Assembly: GCA_947447665.1 (NCBI GenBank)
Contig: CANFJX010000012.1
Location: 1 to 64,000, forward strand
Length of the DNA stretch: 64,000 nucleotides
DNA from: Bacteriovoracaceae bacterium
GTDB taxonomy: Bacteria; Bdellovibrionota; UBA1018
Direction of reading: 5' to 3'
The notes below the pieces were generated by a model. That model worked only from the letters and a program-made list of their open reading frames with translations, had not been told where the DNA came from and searched no databases. Of this stretch, positions 1 to 10,199 are shown in pieces (positions within the stretch are counted from its first letter, which is position 1; each line of letters opens with the position of its first letter). Made by a program: the position numbers and the translations under genes.

Positions 1-593
1 CTACCGGATTCAGGCCACAAACTCGGGTCGGGTCGCTTGCCTTTCTCCAAGAGCTTTTTCACTTCCTGGAGTTTTTTACCTTGGACGTCTTTGAGTTCAT
101 TGATTTTAAAGTCTAGTTCTTGAGCTTTTTTGCTTTTTTCAGAGCTCAAATCATTCAAAAGGGCATCGCGACGCTGGACGTAGCTTTGAATATAAACTCT
201 GCGCTCGGTGCCGTTCAGGTGCTCACTGAAAAATCGATGCCTTGCTTCCTGCTCTCGACTTTTCCATTCTTTAAATTTGAAATCCTGAGACACCTTGAAC
301 TCTTTAAGTTCAAACTGATTTCTATGTTCCAAAGCTTTCACTTGAGTGACTTGTGCGCGAGAAAACTCCCTCAAAAGGACCTTCCCTTCCTGAGGGGCTA
401 CGTCGGCATCGAACTCGGATGGAGAAGCTGAAGGGGCAGAACCTGAAGGAGCGGAAAAAGAAGTAGTGGAAGAAGGAGCGGCTCCTTTTGAAAAACCAGC
501 ATGCACACTCAATTCGCTCGGATCACACGATGTCGCCAAGACGCCGAGAATCATACTCGAAATTAAACTTACCCTCACCATTTTCGAACTCAT
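1..593 (-). CDS. Lipoprotein of unknown function, C-terminus cut by window edge
   Basis: The frame reads without a stop from an ATG at 593 down to base 1, giving at least 197 residues. The ATG overlaps the recJ stop by four bases (ATGA), so translation is probably coupled. The N-terminus is a lipoprotein signal with L-A-T-S-C at residues 19-23. After Cys23 comes a Ser/Pro/Ala-rich linker (about residues 35-65), then a strongly charged Lys/Glu/Arg-rich stretch that looks helical, perhaps coiled coil, up to the cut. I do not recognise the family. It is probably anchored to a membrane facing the periplasm, as the last gene of the tgt-sec-recJ run. The plus-strand open frames over the same bases look like shadows. 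Confidence 0.8.
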   Translation of the reverse strand, partial: MSSKMVRVSLISSMILGVLATSCDPSELSVHAGFSKGAAPSSTTSFSAPSGSAPSASPSEFDADVAPQEGKVLLREFSRAQVTQVKALEHRNQFELKEFKVSQDFKFKEWKSREQEARHRFFSEHLNGTERRVYIQSYVQRRDALLNDLSSEKSKKAQELDFKINELKDVQGKKLQEVKKLLEKGKRPDPSLWPESG

Positions 594-2380
594 TCTGTGA
601 TCTCCAACTTTCTCCAATCTCGAACGCGAAGCGTGGGGGTTACTTGCCCACGAAATCGATTCAGTTCTGGAACCCCCGCCCACTCTCGCTCCTGAAACTG
701 CTCGAGTTGATCCATCACTTCTTTTCGCTCAGCACCATTAAACCAAATCGCCTCCATCTGATAACCGGAGCTCGACTGCGCGCCCCCTCCCAGACTCAGC
801 TTCAAGTGCCGTCCTTTCAGAACCCGATGACTTTGCGCGAGGGCACGGACCGTAAAAACTGGCTCCGGGTTGCCAGGACCGAATGGACCGAGTCGTTCTA
901 ACTCTTGAAGACTTCGCACATCCAAATCATCCAATGAGCACTCGCCCTCCACCCAAAGCGATGCAGCGCCGACTTCTTCCGGAAGTCTCTCGATGGCTTG
1001 ATCGAAAGCCTCTGCAAATTCGTCGATTCGGTCGAGGCCGATCGAAAGTCCTGCGGCGAATTTATGGCCGCCAAACCCCAAAAGTTGCCCTGCGCACTCT
1101 CGGAGTGCACCTAGCACATCTTTACCTCCAAACGATCGAACACTTCCTTTTCCCAGATCTTCTCTTAACGCAATGACAGCAGCGGGCTTTTTAAAGGCCT
1201 CAGTAACTCGAGAGGCGACAATCCCAACCACACCCTCATGCCAGCCTGCATCAGCCACCACGATCCCATGGCGATATTTCCCCTCGCTCAATCCTTGCTC
1301 CACGCGCGCGCGAACCTGGTCCCAAATTTGATTTTGAACCTCGGCCCGCTCTGTATTAAGCCGCTCCAACTCCTGAGCCAAATCGGAGGCCCTGGCTGGA
1401 TCACTCGTAGTGAGGAGATCGAGAGCTAGACTCGCCGAGTGCATTCGCCCTGAAGCATTGATTCTGGGTCCTAAAACAAAACCCAGGTGCGACGGACTGA
1501 GCTCACGAGAACTCAGTCCAGCCGAGTCCATCAAAGCTTTAACGCCCGGTTTTTTGGAGTGCTTCAACACTTCTAGACCGTATCGAACTAAGATATGATT
1601 ATCCCCAGTGAGCGGCACCATATCAGCCGCAGTTGCCATCACTACTAAATCCAAATGCTGCTTGAGATTAGGCTCGAGCCCTCCGGCAAACCAACCCTCT
1701 GAGCGCCCCTGAACGCGCAGTGCCATCGCTAAATAAAAAGCCAGCCCGCACCCGCAAAGCTGCTTCAAACCACTCTCGCAGTCTTTTCTCTGAGGATTGA
1801 CCACAGCATAGGCGGGAGGAAGCCCCCGTACCGGATCGAGCTGATGGTGGTCGACAACGATCAAGTCTAGTCCCAGTTCCTGGGCACGTTGAGCGGCATC
1901 AAAACTTGTAATCCCACAGTCCACCGTCACGAGAAGGCCTATGCCATCTTCCACTGCGCTCTCGACAGCCTTCACATTAAGGCCATAGCCGTCCTTAAAG
2001 CGATCGGGCTGTCTCACATCTGATTGAAAACCAAAATCCCGAAAAATCCACGACAGAAGAGCAGCACCCGTCGTACCATCCACGTCGTAATCCCCAAAAA
2101 CCCTAATTTTTACTTTTTCACGCCGAGCTCGAGCGAGTCGTTCCACAGCAAGACCCATATCACGTATAGAATAAGGACTCTTAAGATTCTCAAATCGAGG
2201 AGCCAGATAATCCCGAATACCGGCTGCTGTATCAAATCCTCTAAGGATGCAAACCTTCAAGGTAATGGGTGAAAGTCCCGTTTCCTGCCGAAGAGAAGAA
2301 ATCAGCTGGTCGATCTCTCCAGTATCACGCTGAGCATGGGAGCGAAGCTTCCAGACCCTCTGTCCCTCGTCCAAACCCAT
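590..2380 (-). CDS. recJ: Single-stranded-DNA-specific exonuclease RecJ
   Basis: 596 residues, the usual RecJ size. RecJ degrades single-stranded DNA 5' to 3' in RecF-pathway recombination, base excision and mismatch repair. The DHH phosphoesterase motifs are clear: GDYDVDG at 96-102, VDCG at 153-156 and VVDHH at 175-179, all expected metal ligands. Further on are a DHHA1-like region with GGHKFAAG and the C-terminal OB-like region with LGPFGPGNPEP. The start has a GAGGGAG ribosome site a few bases upstream. It lies 40 bases after secF and overlaps the next gene by four bases. Proximity to secDF is common in related genomes and need not mean a shared function. Confidence 0.96.
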   Translation of the reverse strand: MGLDEGQRVWKLRSHAQRDTGEIDQLISSLRQETGLSPITLKVCILRGFDTAAGIRDYLAPRFENLKSPYSIRDMGLAVERLARARREKVKIRVFGDYDVDGTTGAALLSWIFRDFGFQSDVRQPDRFKDGYGLNVKAVESAVEDGIGLLVTVDCGITSFDAAQRAQELGLDLIVVDHHQLDPVRGLPPAYAVVNPQRKDCESGLKQLCGCGLAFYLAMALRVQGRSEGWFAGGLEPNLKQHLDLVVMATAADMVPLTGDNHILVRYGLEVLKHSKKPGVKALMDSAGLSSRELSPSHLGFVLGPRINASGRMHSASLALDLLTTSDPARASDLAQELERLNTERAEVQNQIWDQVRARVEQGLSEGKYRHGIVVADAGWHEGVVGIVASRVTEAFKKPAAVIALREDLGKGSVRSFGGKDVLGALRECAGQLLGFGGHKFAAGLSIGLDRIDEFAEAFDQAIERLPEEVGAASLWVEGECSLDDLDVRSLQELERLGPFGPGNPEPVFTVRALAQSHRVLKGRHLKLSLGGGAQSSSGYQMEAIWFNGAERKEVMDQLEQFQEREWAGVPELNRFRGQVTPTLRVRDWRKLEITE

Positions 2381-2420
2381 ACTACTCCCTCATTACTAAA
2401 TGAACTATACCGAGCACCAA

Positions 2421-3401
2421 CTAGTTGGCTTTGGGCTCAGGTCGGATCATGACTACCCGCCGGCGTTTTGCCGACCCATGAGTCTTACTGCGCTTCTCTT
2501 TATGATCTAAATACTGACTCATGATGATCACAAAGGAGCTCGCGATAAAAATTGAGGAATAAGTCCCCACCACAATACCAACCATCAGAGTAAACGCGAA
2601 ATCCTCAATCACTTTGCCACCAAAAAGCCAAAGTGCAGCAACGGTAATAAAGGTACAAAGAGAGGTGAGAATCGTTCGACCCAACGTCTCATTAATAGCC
2701 CGATTCACAGCCTGCTCCATCGGTAACTCAGGGTGCTGATGAATCGTCTCTCGGACTCGGTCATAGACGATAATCGTATCGTTGTTGGAATACCCAATGA
2801 GAGCAAGCAACGCCGCCAAGATCTGGAGGTCAAACTGCTTTTGAGTGAGAATTAAGACTCCTAACGTGAGCACCGTGTCGTGAAAAAGCGCCAAAACAGC
2901 ACCTGGGGCAAAGCGGGAGTCAAACCGCAACCAAACGTAGAGCAGAATACAAACCAACGCAAAAAACATGGACATAAAGCCACTCGTTCGCAGAGAGCTT
3001 CCGGCGGCAGGACCTACGACATCGACTCGCTGAATTTCAAACTCACTTGGCTTGAGTGACTTCCCGAGGATGTCAGACACATGTTTTGATACTAAATTAA
3101 GAGACTTCTCATCCCCTTGCTCTTTAATGAGAAACTGACTGGCTGAAGGAATGCCAATTTGCTGCACCTTAAGCCCATGAATTCCGCCCTGATTCAGCTC
3201 TTCTCGGATCCTGCCGATATCCCAACTCGTGGGCACGCGAACCTGGACCTCAGCACCTCCGGTGAAATCGATTCCGTAATTGAGCCCCTTCGTGAAAAGA
3301 AGCACGAAGGTCGCAATCACCGCAAAGAGAGATATCCCCATGAGAACGTTGCGCTTACCGACAAAATCAATTTTGATTCCTGGACGAATGAGCTCTAACA
3401 T
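2421..3401 (-). CDS. secF: Protein translocase subunit SecF
   Basis: 326 residues. SecF pairs with SecD in the inner membrane and uses the proton gradient to help the Sec channel finish protein export. Visible signatures are a first membrane segment at about 18-37, the periplasmic GIDFTGG motif at 43-49, and the family signature GYSNNDTIIVYDRVRE at 203-218 between the last membrane helices. The C-terminus is a short basic tail. The start has a GAGGGA site eight bases upstream, and the gene begins 14 bases after the secD stop, so the two are surely co-transcribed. Confidence 0.97.
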   Translation of the reverse strand: MLELIRPGIKIDFVGKRNVLMGISLFAVIATFVLLFTKGLNYGIDFTGGAEVQVRVPTSWDIGRIREELNQGGIHGLKVQQIGIPSASQFLIKEQGDEKSLNLVSKHVSDILGKSLKPSEFEIQRVDVVGPAAGSSLRTSGFMSMFFALVCILLYVWLRFDSRFAPGAVLALFHDTVLTLGVLILTQKQFDLQILAALLALIGYSNNDTIIVYDRVRETIHQHPELPMEQAVNRAINETLGRTILTSLCTFITVAALWLFGGKVIEDFAFTLMVGIVVGTYSSIFIASSFVIIMSQYLDHKEKRSKTHGSAKRRRVVMIRPEPKAN

Positions 3402-3415
3402 TTCAGATTCCCTCT

Positions 3416-5140
3416 TTAAATACTGATGGTCTTGGCGTTTCGATTATCCAAGTAGTTCAGGTACAAGTCAAAGACCAGTCGGCATACAAATACTGCCGTA
3501 AGAAGCGTGGTCACAATCCCAATCATGAGGGTCACAGCAAATCCTTTGATCGGTCCCGTTCCGAAGGTGAGCAAAACAAACGCCGCCATGGCGTTCGTCA
3601 CGTTAGCATCCAGAATTGTGCGGAACGCCTTTTGAAAGCCCGCATCCACCGCAACTCCAGGCCGCTTACCATGCCTCAACTCTTCTCGGATTCGCTCATA
3701 GATCACCACATTGGAGTCCACTGCGATTCCAACCGTCAGAGCAATCCCTGCAATGCCGGGGAGGGTCAGAGTTGCCTCAAGACCCACTAAGCAGGCAAGA
3801 ACGAAAAGCACGTTGAGTACCAAAGAAAACACAGCGATGAGCCCACTGACTTGATAGTAAATCGCCACAAAAATGAAAACAACGATGCTCCCAATTAAGC
3901 TAGCCAAAGCACCCTTGTGGATTGAATCTTGTCCAAGCGATGGTCCGACGACCCGTTGCTCCAAAAAGTCGAGCTGAGCAGGAAGGGCACCAGCACGTAA
4001 CACAATCGCGAGGTCTTTCGCCTCCTTCATCATTGCATCCGCGTCACCCCGCCCCAGCGAAATCACACCTTTTCCCCCGCCAATTTTACTTTGAATCACT
4101 GGGGCCGAGTGAACGATATTATCTAAAACAATCGCCAAACGATGCCCAATGTGCTCACTGGTCACTCGCTCAAACGCCAAAGCCCCTCTTGGACTGAGAG
4201 AGAAGCCAACCGTCGGTCGGTGGTTCTCTTGGTCGAATTGAACCATAGCGTCTTGGAGGTCCTCCCCCGTAATTTCAGCTTTGGAAAACAAGAGAAAAGG
4301 AACTCGACCTAATTCAGTCTCAGTCCCGGCTACTTTATTTCTCTCGAATGCAATCTCGTCGCCTGCAGGAATTTGACCCTTGGCTAATTCATTGAGTTTG
4401 CGCACGTACTCCGAAAACTTCTGCCCATCTTTGTAGGTCAGGTTGTTTTTCTTTTCGATGTCCGAGATCAGATTAGCAAGTTTGAGCGTAGCCGTAGACT
4501 TGTCATCTACAATTTTAAATTCCAACTTAGCCGTCTGACCAATGAGACTCTTCGCCCGGTCGATCTCTCCTACACCGGGAAGCTCAACGACAATTCGATC
4601 CGTGCCTTGGCTCGAAATCGAGGGTTCAGATACGCCAAATTCGTCAATTCGATTGCGAATGACTTCGATACTTTGATTGACGGTCCGCTCTCTGACTTCT
4701 GTTCTGAAATCGTGCGAAAGACCCAGCTCAAAATGGCCCGCATGCTCGCCTGCCAGTCTAAGATTTATGAACTCTTTCTTCAAGAGCTGGTAGAGATCTT
4801 CGCGCTTGGAAGGATCAAAGTCGAAAAGAATTAAGGGATCATCGGCGGGTAGACCCTCCGTCTGGATTTTGGAGTTCGTTGCGGAGTACCCTTTTTCCTT
4901 AAGCCGCTCTAAAAGATGGTTAGACTGTCGCTCGGCGACATCGTGATAGACCTTATTAAAGTCAACACCCAGAACAAGATAAAGCCCGCCCTGAAGGTCT
5001 AAGCCTAAGTTAATCTTCTGCTTGAAGGGAAACTTAGTTTTTTCCAGGTCTAAATTCGCAATGGTCGGATAAACGTAAACCACCGAGAGCACGACAAAAA
5101 ACAAGAGCAAACAAAATCTTCCCCACCAGGAGCGCGACAT
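3416..5140 (-). CDS. secD: Protein translocase subunit SecD
   Basis: 574 residues, typical for SecD. It has an N-terminal membrane helix (about 9-27), the LGLDLQGG motif at 45-52, a large periplasmic P1 region, and five C-terminal helices with the conserved AVDSNVVIYERIREE at about 473-487. It works with SecF and YajC to pull exported proteins out of SecYEG on the periplasmic side. A GAGGG ribosome site precedes the ATG by eight bases. The gene sits between yajC and secF in the classic order. Confidence 0.97.
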   Translation of the reverse strand: MSRSWWGRFCLLLFFVVLSVVYVYPTIANLDLEKTKFPFKQKINLGLDLQGGLYLVLGVDFNKVYHDVAERQSNHLLERLKEKGYSATNSKIQTEGLPADDPLILFDFDPSKREDLYQLLKKEFINLRLAGEHAGHFELGLSHDFRTEVRERTVNQSIEVIRNRIDEFGVSEPSISSQGTDRIVVELPGVGEIDRAKSLIGQTAKLEFKIVDDKSTATLKLANLISDIEKKNNLTYKDGQKFSEYVRKLNELAKGQIPAGDEIAFERNKVAGTETELGRVPFLLFSKAEITGEDLQDAMVQFDQENHRPTVGFSLSPRGALAFERVTSEHIGHRLAIVLDNIVHSAPVIQSKIGGGKGVISLGRGDADAMMKEAKDLAIVLRAGALPAQLDFLEQRVVGPSLGQDSIHKGALASLIGSIVVFIFVAIYYQVSGLIAVFSLVLNVLFVLACLVGLEATLTLPGIAGIALTVGIAVDSNVVIYERIREELRHGKRPGVAVDAGFQKAFRTILDANVTNAMAAFVLLTFGTGPIKGFAVTLMIGIVTTLLTAVFVCRLVFDLYLNYLDNRNAKTISI

Positions 5141-5194
5141 AGATGATCCCTCAGTTTTTAAAAACCAGTTAACTTTGCCAAGCCATTAGGCTTA

Positions 5195-5626
5195 CTAGGC
5201 TAGGTCTTTGATCGAGCCTTTGACCACTTGGGAAACCTGGCTCTTCAGCATCTTTACACGAACGTCTTGAGCAATTTCAACTGTGACGACTTTTTCAGTC
5301 AAGCCAGTTACCTTCCCAAGAAGTCCCGAGGCAGTTACAATCTCGTCACCTTGCTTGAGGGCTGCAATCATTTGTTGCTGTTCCTTCATTTTTTTCTGCT
5401 GAGGGCGGAGAACTAAAAAGTACATGACGCCAAACATCAAGAGAAAGGGTGCAAATGCCATCCAGCCCCCGGGCTGTTGGCCCGCAGCCGAAGCCGCAGG
5501 GATCACTGAGGTGCCAGCGGGTACAGCGGCTCCATCGGCCCAAGAAGAGCCACTAAAGAGGAGGAGAGTAAGGATACTGACTGGTAAAACTGACCAAACT
5601 AATCGAAATTTAGAACAAATATTCAT
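5195..5626 (-). CDS. yajC: Preprotein translocase accessory subunit YajC
   Basis: 143 residues from the ATG at 5626, ten bases after the tgt stop. An in-frame start further upstream would run into tgt and is less likely. The core is typical: one membrane helix at about 55-73, then the basic LRPQQKKMKEQQQM motif and a small beta domain (GDEIVTASGLLGKV). Unusually for YajC it starts with what looks like a cleavable signal peptide (residues 1-30, ending S-S-W-A) and an Ala/Pro/Gly linker before the core helix, making it longer than the usual 110 or so residues. It associates with SecDF. Confidence 0.93.
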   Translation of the reverse strand: MNICSKFRLVWSVLPVSILTLLLFSGSSWADGAAVPAGTSVIPAASAAGQQPGGWMAFAPFLLMFGVMYFLVLRPQQKKMKEQQQMIAALKQGDEIVTASGLLGKVTGLTEKVVTVEIAQDVRVKMLKSQVSQVVKGSIKDLA

Positions 5627-5636
5627 AGGTCTACCG

Positions 5637-6797
<1,161 letters not shown>

Positions 6798-6808
6798 TCA
6801 ACAATAAA

Positions 6809-7498
6809 TTAAACCAAAAATGGATTTTCGCGCTTCTCTAAGCCTATCGAAGTATCGGGGCCATGACCCGGACACACACGAGTATCATCGTCGAGGACTA
6901 GTATTCTTTTCCGAATACTACTAAACATTTGATCTTGATTAGCGCCCCAAAGATCAGTTCGACCAACGCTTTTTCGAAACAAGGTATCTCCAGACAGCAA
7001 AGTTTCTTTTACTTTAAGGCCCGAATCCTCATGAAGTCGAAGACACACGCTTCCGGGGCTATGCCCTGGAGTGTGAACCACTGAAAACTTCAACTCTCCT
7101 ACCCGGATGATCTCCTCATCCTGGAGATAATGGTCGACGGCGAGCGGTGCGTCGAACTTCATTCCAAATAGATTTCCCTGCATTTGTAGATTTTGATAGA
7201 GCTCCTCATCCCCAGGATGAAGGGCAATTCTTGGCGCCTGCAGAGGGAGACCTTCTCTGACGCCTCGGGTGCCCCCGATGTGATCCAGATGTCCATGAGT
7301 ATGCAAAAGGTAGCGAATCTGAATAGACCGCCCCAGTTGAGCTTCAGAAGCTTTAATTTCCCTCAATATCTTCTCGGGCTCATCCCCTGAATCGACCAAT
7401 ACCCCGTCGCCCGTCTTGGGACAAACCAAGAGTCGACAGTTACATTGAAAGGGCCCGACTGAAAACGTTTTTTCAAGCATCCCCTTCTCATAGCACAA
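6809..7498 (-). CDS. Metallo-beta-lactamase-fold hydrolase, glyoxalase II-like
   Basis: 229 residues. The zinc-binding motif THGHLDH is at 67-73, followed by a TPGHSPGS histidine motif, a SGDTLF aspartate motif and CPGHGPDTS near the end. This is the glyoxalase-II-like branch of the MBL fold, which usually hydrolyses thioesters such as S-lactoylglutathione, but the substrate cannot be read from sequence. It is probably cytoplasmic because no signal peptide is present. Two starts are possible: the ATG at 7498, with GGAGAA rather far upstream, or the ATG at 7480, with AGAAGGGG immediately before it. It is the first gene of the tgt-sec run and is divergent from the metalloprotease. Confidence 0.88.
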   Translation of the reverse strand: MCYEKGMLEKTFSVGPFQCNCRLLVCPKTGDGVLVDSGDEPEKILREIKASEAQLGRSIQIRYLLHTHGHLDHIGGTRGVREGLPLQAPRIALHPGDEELYQNLQMQGNLFGMKFDAPLAVDHYLQDEEIIRVGELKFSVVHTPGHSPGSVCLRLHEDSGLKVKETLLSGDTLFRKSVGRTDLWGANQDQMFSSIRKRILVLDDDTRVCPGHGPDTSIGLEKRENPFLV

Positions 7499-7505
7499 AG
7501 TCTTG

Positions 7506-7533
7506 TTGAATTCTCCAAGCTGTCTGTTATGGT
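7506..7533 (+). promoter_or_regulatory. Possible sigma-70-type promoter for the metalloprotease gene
   Basis: TTGAAT (7506-7511) and TATGGT (7528-7533) are 16 bases apart in the 83-base divergent gap, about 50 bases before the GTG start. Each element matches four of six consensus bases, so this is only a plausible site. Confidence 0.3.
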
Positions 7534-7581
7534 GTTTTCGGGGACATTTTAAGCTGTAAATTCAAAGGGGGGTATTGGGGC

Positions 7582-10173
7582 GTGAATCTTAATCCAGTCA
7601 GGATTTCAGGGCTTTTTCTTTTTTCAACTTTAGTAGGCTGCTTTTCTAACTCACCCATTCCGGTCACTCGGGTAGCCCTACCAAAAATAAGCTCAACCCG
7701 CTCCATCTTACAGCTGCAGGCAATCAACGTCCTCAGCGACAGCCGCCCCACCGTGTCCAATGGGCCCGGAACATCACAAGCAATTGAGGTGGTTGCAAGA
7801 GTCAACCAAGAATCACTTCTCAGCCAAGAGTTTTTGTATGGCGCTGACCTACAATACTCCTCTAATTTTGACTCCAACATGGATCTTTATAGCCAAACGA
7901 TGGCAATTGGCCATATCCCGACCCATTTTAAAATTGCCGGCGACGAACTCAGGCTCGTAGCCGACAATCGAGTTCTGTACCCCAGTGATGTGAACCACCC
8001 AGAGCAACTCATTAGCCGCTTTAAAATCCTAGCCCGAACTCCGGCAGCCGATGGCACTACGACTCTCACCATCTCCGGAGCCAACTCAGGCATTGCACTC
8101 TCACAGATCTTTGCCAAATCAGTACAAAGCGGCGCAGACGAGACCGTTGGGGTTAGTGATTCATGGATTCGGTCTTTCGAGTTTATTCCGAGCGGAAACT
8201 ATATTCTTCAACAGACGAGCATCACCTTGTCCGACGGAACCCTTGCCGAGTTCATGGAGTCGATCTTCCCAACTAAGACCCTAGAACCGGGAAAAGATTT
8301 CAAAAAATTTAAAATGGACCCAACTGACCTAGTGGGTGCGGATAGCGGACCAGTCGCTCGATATCGTCTCCTTGCTGGAGAACCGATTTATGAGGATGAG
8401 GAACAAGTCGCCTACGCCCAACACTTCGACCTCAGCCCAAAAGCTGACGGATCACCTGCTACGATTGATTTCTATGTGACACCCAATATTCCTGATGCTT
8501 ATCTAGAAGCTGTGAAGAATGGGATCGAAGGATGGAATCGCTACTTCCTCACTTACAGAGGTATTCAACGGGCCGTTATCCAATTCAAAGGTAAACTTCC
8601 TGACAATATTCACTTAGGTGATCCTCGGTACAATGTGATTGCCTGGGATAATCGCAAAGTCGCTGGCGCAGCCTATGAAACGCAGGCAGCCGATCCGAGA
8701 ACTGGAAAGCAAAGCCATACAATTATTTATCTTCCCGCCGCCTGGGTGAACATCGGAAATGAATACTGGAAGGGCGGCAAATATTCGGAGCCACCCACGA
8801 GCCAGCTCACTCAGTATTTAAACAAAAAGAGCCGCGGTGGTATTTTAGCAAAAATGCCCCGTTGTGAACGCAACCTGCAAGACATCGGCGAGCTCGCACG
8901 ATCGGGCAGACTCTCTACAGAAGAGGTTCGAGTCTTCGGCGTCCAAACACTCACTCAAACCCTCTTTCACGAGGTGGGTCACTCCTTGGGAGCGGCACAT
9001 AACTTCAAAGGCTCTTTGAACTATGATCCCACCGACCCCAAGAGTCTCTTCTCTACTTCAATCATGGATTATAACGACTATGAAATCGAGCGTCAGGCTT
9101 TCGAATCAGTACACAGTTGGAAGGGCCCCCTCCTCGAATATGACCGTCAAATCCTAAGCACCATCTACAACCAGGGCAAAGACGTTTTGGAATCGGATCC
9201 CATTTTGCCTGCCTGCGCTGATGCTGAGGCGGACCGCCAAAGCGGCGGCGTCGACCCCCTCTGCACCCGCTATGACATTGAGAATGACCCAACCCACTCC
9301 ATCACCACGGCACTTCAGCGCCTCACGCAAGCCTCTCTCTCGGGCGACACAACTCTTTCACAGGCTCTGACTAGGCTTGCAGAAGAGGCTAAAAGCCCAA
9401 AGTTGATCGGAGCTTTAAAAACGAAAGAGGATTTTCAAAAATATACCCGTGAGCTCGCGGATAATTTTAACGCCTCAATGCAGTACTATTTATTTTCTGG
9501 TAAGGCATCAGTGGCCCGAACCTTAACCACTAACATCAAGTATCTCTTGCAGTTCTTACCCAATGTTCTGCCCGAGAACTACGACGAGTCCAAGCTTCGA
9601 GCCCAAACCCTGGGAGGCCTCATGGACTTCCTCAAGTTGGATAGTTTGCCGTCCGAGATCGAAAAAACTCTACAAAAAATTAAGGGTGAATTATTGGCGG
9701 ACCTCTCTAAGGCACCTGCACTCTCTGATCTCTCTCGAACGAAACAAAGTCAGCTCCTCGACCAACTGGGAGCGGCGATCATGGGCCTATCAAAAACCTT
9801 CAAGATGGATCCAGAAAAAGGACTACCCCGAGCCAAAGCATCGGTGCTCACCTCTCTCAAAAGGCGCACCGCGCCCTTTTATCTAGGTCCGCTCGGAAGC
9901 GGCCTACTTGACGTCGAATCGATGGTAACCAGCACGCTTTACCGAGAGTTGAGCAACCCCCTAAGGACAACCTCAGAACGAGTGGCAGCGGCCAAGTCAC
10001 TGTCCAGCTTCAGAGATCGATCGCCTATGACCGATCAGATCATCAAAACAGCCATCACATCCCTTCAACAACAGAGAGATCTGGCCCAAGCCAATGACGA
10101 TCGTGAAGAGGCCATTGCGATTCTGCGAATTCTGGAGACTGTTCCAGGCATGACTGTCGTCATCAAACGTTGA
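7582..10173 (+). CDS. Secreted lipoprotein zinc metalloprotease (EcxA-like metzincin)
   Basis: 863 residues starting at a GTG with AAGGGGGG about nine bases upstream. The signal ends in a lipobox (L-V-G-C20), so the protein should be lipid-anchored. The extended zinc motif HEVGHSLGAAHNF starts at His463 (ligands His463, His467, His473; catalytic Glu464), with a Met-turn candidate S-I-M-D-Y around Met495. This arrangement is typical of metzincins with the EcxA-type zinc-binding domain. The roughly 440 residues before the motif and 360 after it are not recognisable to me; the C-terminal part is helical in character. It is monocistronic, divergent from the MBL gene. Likely role: protein degradation at the cell surface or in the periplasm; the target is unknown. 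Confidence 0.85.
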   Translation: MNLNPVRISGLFLFSTLVGCFSNSPIPVTRVALPKISSTRSILQLQAINVLSDSRPTVSNGPGTSQAIEVVARVNQESLLSQEFLYGADLQYSSNFDSNMDLYSQTMAIGHIPTHFKIAGDELRLVADNRVLYPSDVNHPEQLISRFKILARTPAADGTTTLTISGANSGIALSQIFAKSVQSGADETVGVSDSWIRSFEFIPSGNYILQQTSITLSDGTLAEFMESIFPTKTLEPGKDFKKFKMDPTDLVGADSGPVARYRLLAGEPIYEDEEQVAYAQHFDLSPKADGSPATIDFYVTPNIPDAYLEAVKNGIEGWNRYFLTYRGIQRAVIQFKGKLPDNIHLGDPRYNVIAWDNRKVAGAAYETQAADPRTGKQSHTIIYLPAAWVNIGNEYWKGGKYSEPPTSQLTQYLNKKSRGGILAKMPRCERNLQDIGELARSGRLSTEEVRVFGVQTLTQTLFHEVGHSLGAAHNFKGSLNYDPTDPKSLFSTSIMDYNDYEIERQAFESVHSWKGPLLEYDRQILSTIYNQGKDVLESDPILPACADAEADRQSGGVDPLCTRYDIENDPTHSITTALQRLTQASLSGDTTLSQALTRLAEEAKSPKLIGALKTKEDFQKYTRELADNFNASMQYYLFSGKASVARTLTTNIKYLLQFLPNVLPENYDESKLRAQTLGGLMDFLKLDSLPSEIEKTLQKIKGELLADLSKAPALSDLSRTKQSQLLDQLGAAIMGLSKTFKMDPEKGLPRAKASVLTSLKRRTAPFYLGPLGSGLLDVESMVTSTLYRELSNPLRTTSERVAAAKSLSSFRDRSPMTDQIIKTAITSLQQQRDLAQANDDREEAIAILRILETVPGMTVVIKR

Positions 10174-10199
10174 GTGCGCGAATCTCTCGGATTTACGTC

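Noticed and set aside
488-901. Plus-strand open frame over the recJ end and lipoprotein start
   Set aside because: It lies opposite two well-supported minus-strand genes, has no ribosome site and encodes no recognisable protein.
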